16,299 nt of DNA from Candidatus Omnitrophota bacterium (GTDB lineage Bacteria > Omnitrophota > Gorgyraeia > Gygaellales > Profunditerraquicolaceae). Under the pieces are notes generated by a model. It ran no database searches, was not told the DNA's origin, and saw nothing but the letters and a program-made list of their open reading frames with translations. Location: NCBI GenBank assembly GCA_028716305.1, contig JAQUQA010000009.1, positions 1-16,299 of the forward strand. Direction: 5' to 3'. This document shows positions 16,101 to 16,299 of the stretch, one piece after another. The translations under genes and the position numbers were made by a program. Every line of letters starts with the position of its first letter. The stretch's first letter is position 1.

Positions 16101-16264
16101 CTGGCTCCCGGGTAAGCGGATATCACAGAGATCGCCGGAGGCTCGATCTCCGGCATAGAGTCTATCCCCAGACGAGTCAGGCTGTATAGCGCCAGGATAA
16201 TAATCGCCGAAAAGATCATTATATTGGTAACCGGCCTTTTTACGCCAAATTCCGGTAAATTCAT
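13139..16264 (-). CDS. RND efflux pump inner-membrane permease, HAE1 type
   Basis: This 1041-residue protein is a full-length resistance-nodulation-division transporter that, with a membrane fusion protein and an outer-membrane channel, exports hydrophobic compounds using the proton gradient. It starts PEFGVKRPVTNIMIFSAII, a typical N-terminal transmembrane helix, then the porter domain with YPGASPEDVE and LPGVGTVQL. Transmembrane segments 2-6 lie at about 340-490 and a second set at about 870-1035. The relay helix 4 reads GMVVDNAIVIVDN (D402, N403), where AcrB has two aspartates. Helix 10 reads GIVVNNAIVLV, where AcrB has a lysine. These variants occur in other HAE1 branches. The start has GGAG upstream and overlaps the preceding stop by ATGA. 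The motifs argue against a heavy-metal CusA assignment, but the substrate is not predictable. Confidence 0.95.
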   Translation of the reverse strand: MNLPEFGVKRPVTNIMIFSAIIILALYSLTRLGIDSMPEIEPPAISVISAYPGASPEDVEIKVSEPLENQLATTPRLEKITSRSLEGVSVVTLKFIWGTNLDEASNDIRDRIELAKRFLPDIPDEMENPYIFKFNTAMMPVLYMGVTADQSYPELFDMIDNRIADPLRQLPGVGTVQLNGGLERQINIWIDRHKLEGYGFSILDVQDVLAKENVTQPAGNIKSGLTDYLLRVPGEFATPEEINTVILGKRNGNLVYLKDVARVEDSFKEVTQIVRINRQQGLLMMVQKQTGTNTVQVATLVKKKLEELQKTLPKDVKIHVIMDSSSDIINSLNTLKSTVWIGAVLVILVVWFFLRRFLPSLIIALTIPFSLLIAFIYLYLSGKTINTISLSSLTIAIGMVVDNAIVIVDNVYRHVERGQRPHEASIFGASEMFLAVAASTLTTVVVFSPMIFIHGLVGIMFGELAIIVTVTLIASLFTAATFSPMLCSKWMKPAGNRAAGKNKWFGRFYELSEHWFKTWEDLYARSLAWCLRHKKTVIFGFLGAFAFSLFLTQFVGNEFIPEEDTGDMRATVDLAIGTRVEETDKLATKIEDIFRDDVPEARFMYARSGQSTGIGAVMGQQSGSHIASAGVKLVPKTERKRSVKEVAQVLRKKIKQIPGVIKMNISTGSFIGQIITGTSGKQVQVEIIGHSFEDTDTLAQKVKEIMEKTPGTIDASISRELNRPELRIEVFREKAAALGLNMRTIADSIKTFVEGATATKYREKGETYDIYVRLEEQFRAKPEDVENLSMVSPYTGKQIRLSTVARVYETVGPIEIERKNRERVLRVECNTYQRSMGRVVEDIKKGIDKLIIPSDIVINFGGEAEEQGKAFRDLTFLVALGIILVYMVMAAQFESLLDPLIVMFAVPFTFTGVILGFALTGTTLSIITFLGLVMLMGIVVNNAIVLVSYINILRARGLSMLEAVTVGGKERLRPVLMTTVTTLAGLFPLAISTGEGSEIWQPLGITMISGLTLSTLVTMLFVPTLYAVFEARIKKNGGRKR

Positions 16265-16299
16265 TTTAAGCTGTCTCCTTTGGTTGCTGCCTTCGAACC
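16261..16299 (-). CDS. C-terminal end of a probable RND membrane fusion protein (cut by window edge)
   Basis: Twelve codons of an open frame enter from the right edge and end in a TGA that overlaps the pump start as ATGA. The residues read GSKAATKGDSLK. A polar, lysine-rich tail is usual for periplasmic adaptor (HlyD/AcrA family) proteins, which nearly always precede the pump gene. Too little sequence is present to confirm the family. Confidence 0.4.
   Translation of the reverse strand, partial: GSKAATKGDSLK

Noticed and set aside
13139..16264. Heavy-metal (CusA/CzcA) efflux pump
   Set aside because: The helix 4 and helix 10 motifs and overall pattern fit HAE1-type drug or lipid pumps better, although the neighbouring PII-like group is often discussed with metal pumps.

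Overview
All recognisable genes in this window lie on the minus strand, so transcription runs from right to left. I see no rRNA, tRNA, CRISPR array or insertion sequence. Moderate GC, tight head-to-tail packing, and large radical SAM enzymes carrying TPR tails suggest an uncultured Gram-negative-type bacterium. The style resembles Candidatus Omnitrophota or a related lineage, but this is an impression from gene content, not a proven assignment.

Right end (about 12.83-16.3 kb): the end of an efflux operon. It holds the last codons of a probable membrane fusion protein, a full-length RND inner-membrane pump of HAE1 type, and a small PII-like protein. Each of these genes overlaps the next by the four bases ATGA. 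A weak terminator-like hairpin follows the PII-like gene.

Centre and left (1-12.8 kb): a second gene set, preceded by an extended -10 promoter (TGGTATAAT). In order of transcription it encodes a radical SAM core and its SPASM domain, split by a frame change at about 12.06 kb. Next come a B12-binding-type radical SAM enzyme with a winged-helix/PqqD-like tail and a UPF0489 (arginase-fold) protein fused to TPRs. After a 261-base gap with a hairpin follow a second B12-binding-type radical SAM enzyme with TPRs and a third one with a cysteine-rich segment and TPRs. The last three are a zinc-ribbon class I methyltransferase, a PF14907-type nucleotidyltransferase, and an ABC exporter that runs off the left edge. 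Most junctions overlap or are separated by under 20 bases, as in an operon.

The combination resembles a peptide-modification (RiPP-like) or other specialised-metabolite locus: radical SAM and SPASM enzymes, an arginase-fold enzyme, a methyltransferase, a nucleotidyltransferase and an exporter. UPF0489 proteins include arginases that act on ribosomal peptides. No convincing precursor peptide is visible, so the substrate is unknown. The main points of interest are the UPF0489-TPR fusion, TPR tails on three different enzymes, two paralogous radical SAM enzymes with an unusual CX4CX2C cluster motif, the split SPASM protein with its own strong ribosome-binding site, and the structured 261-base gap.
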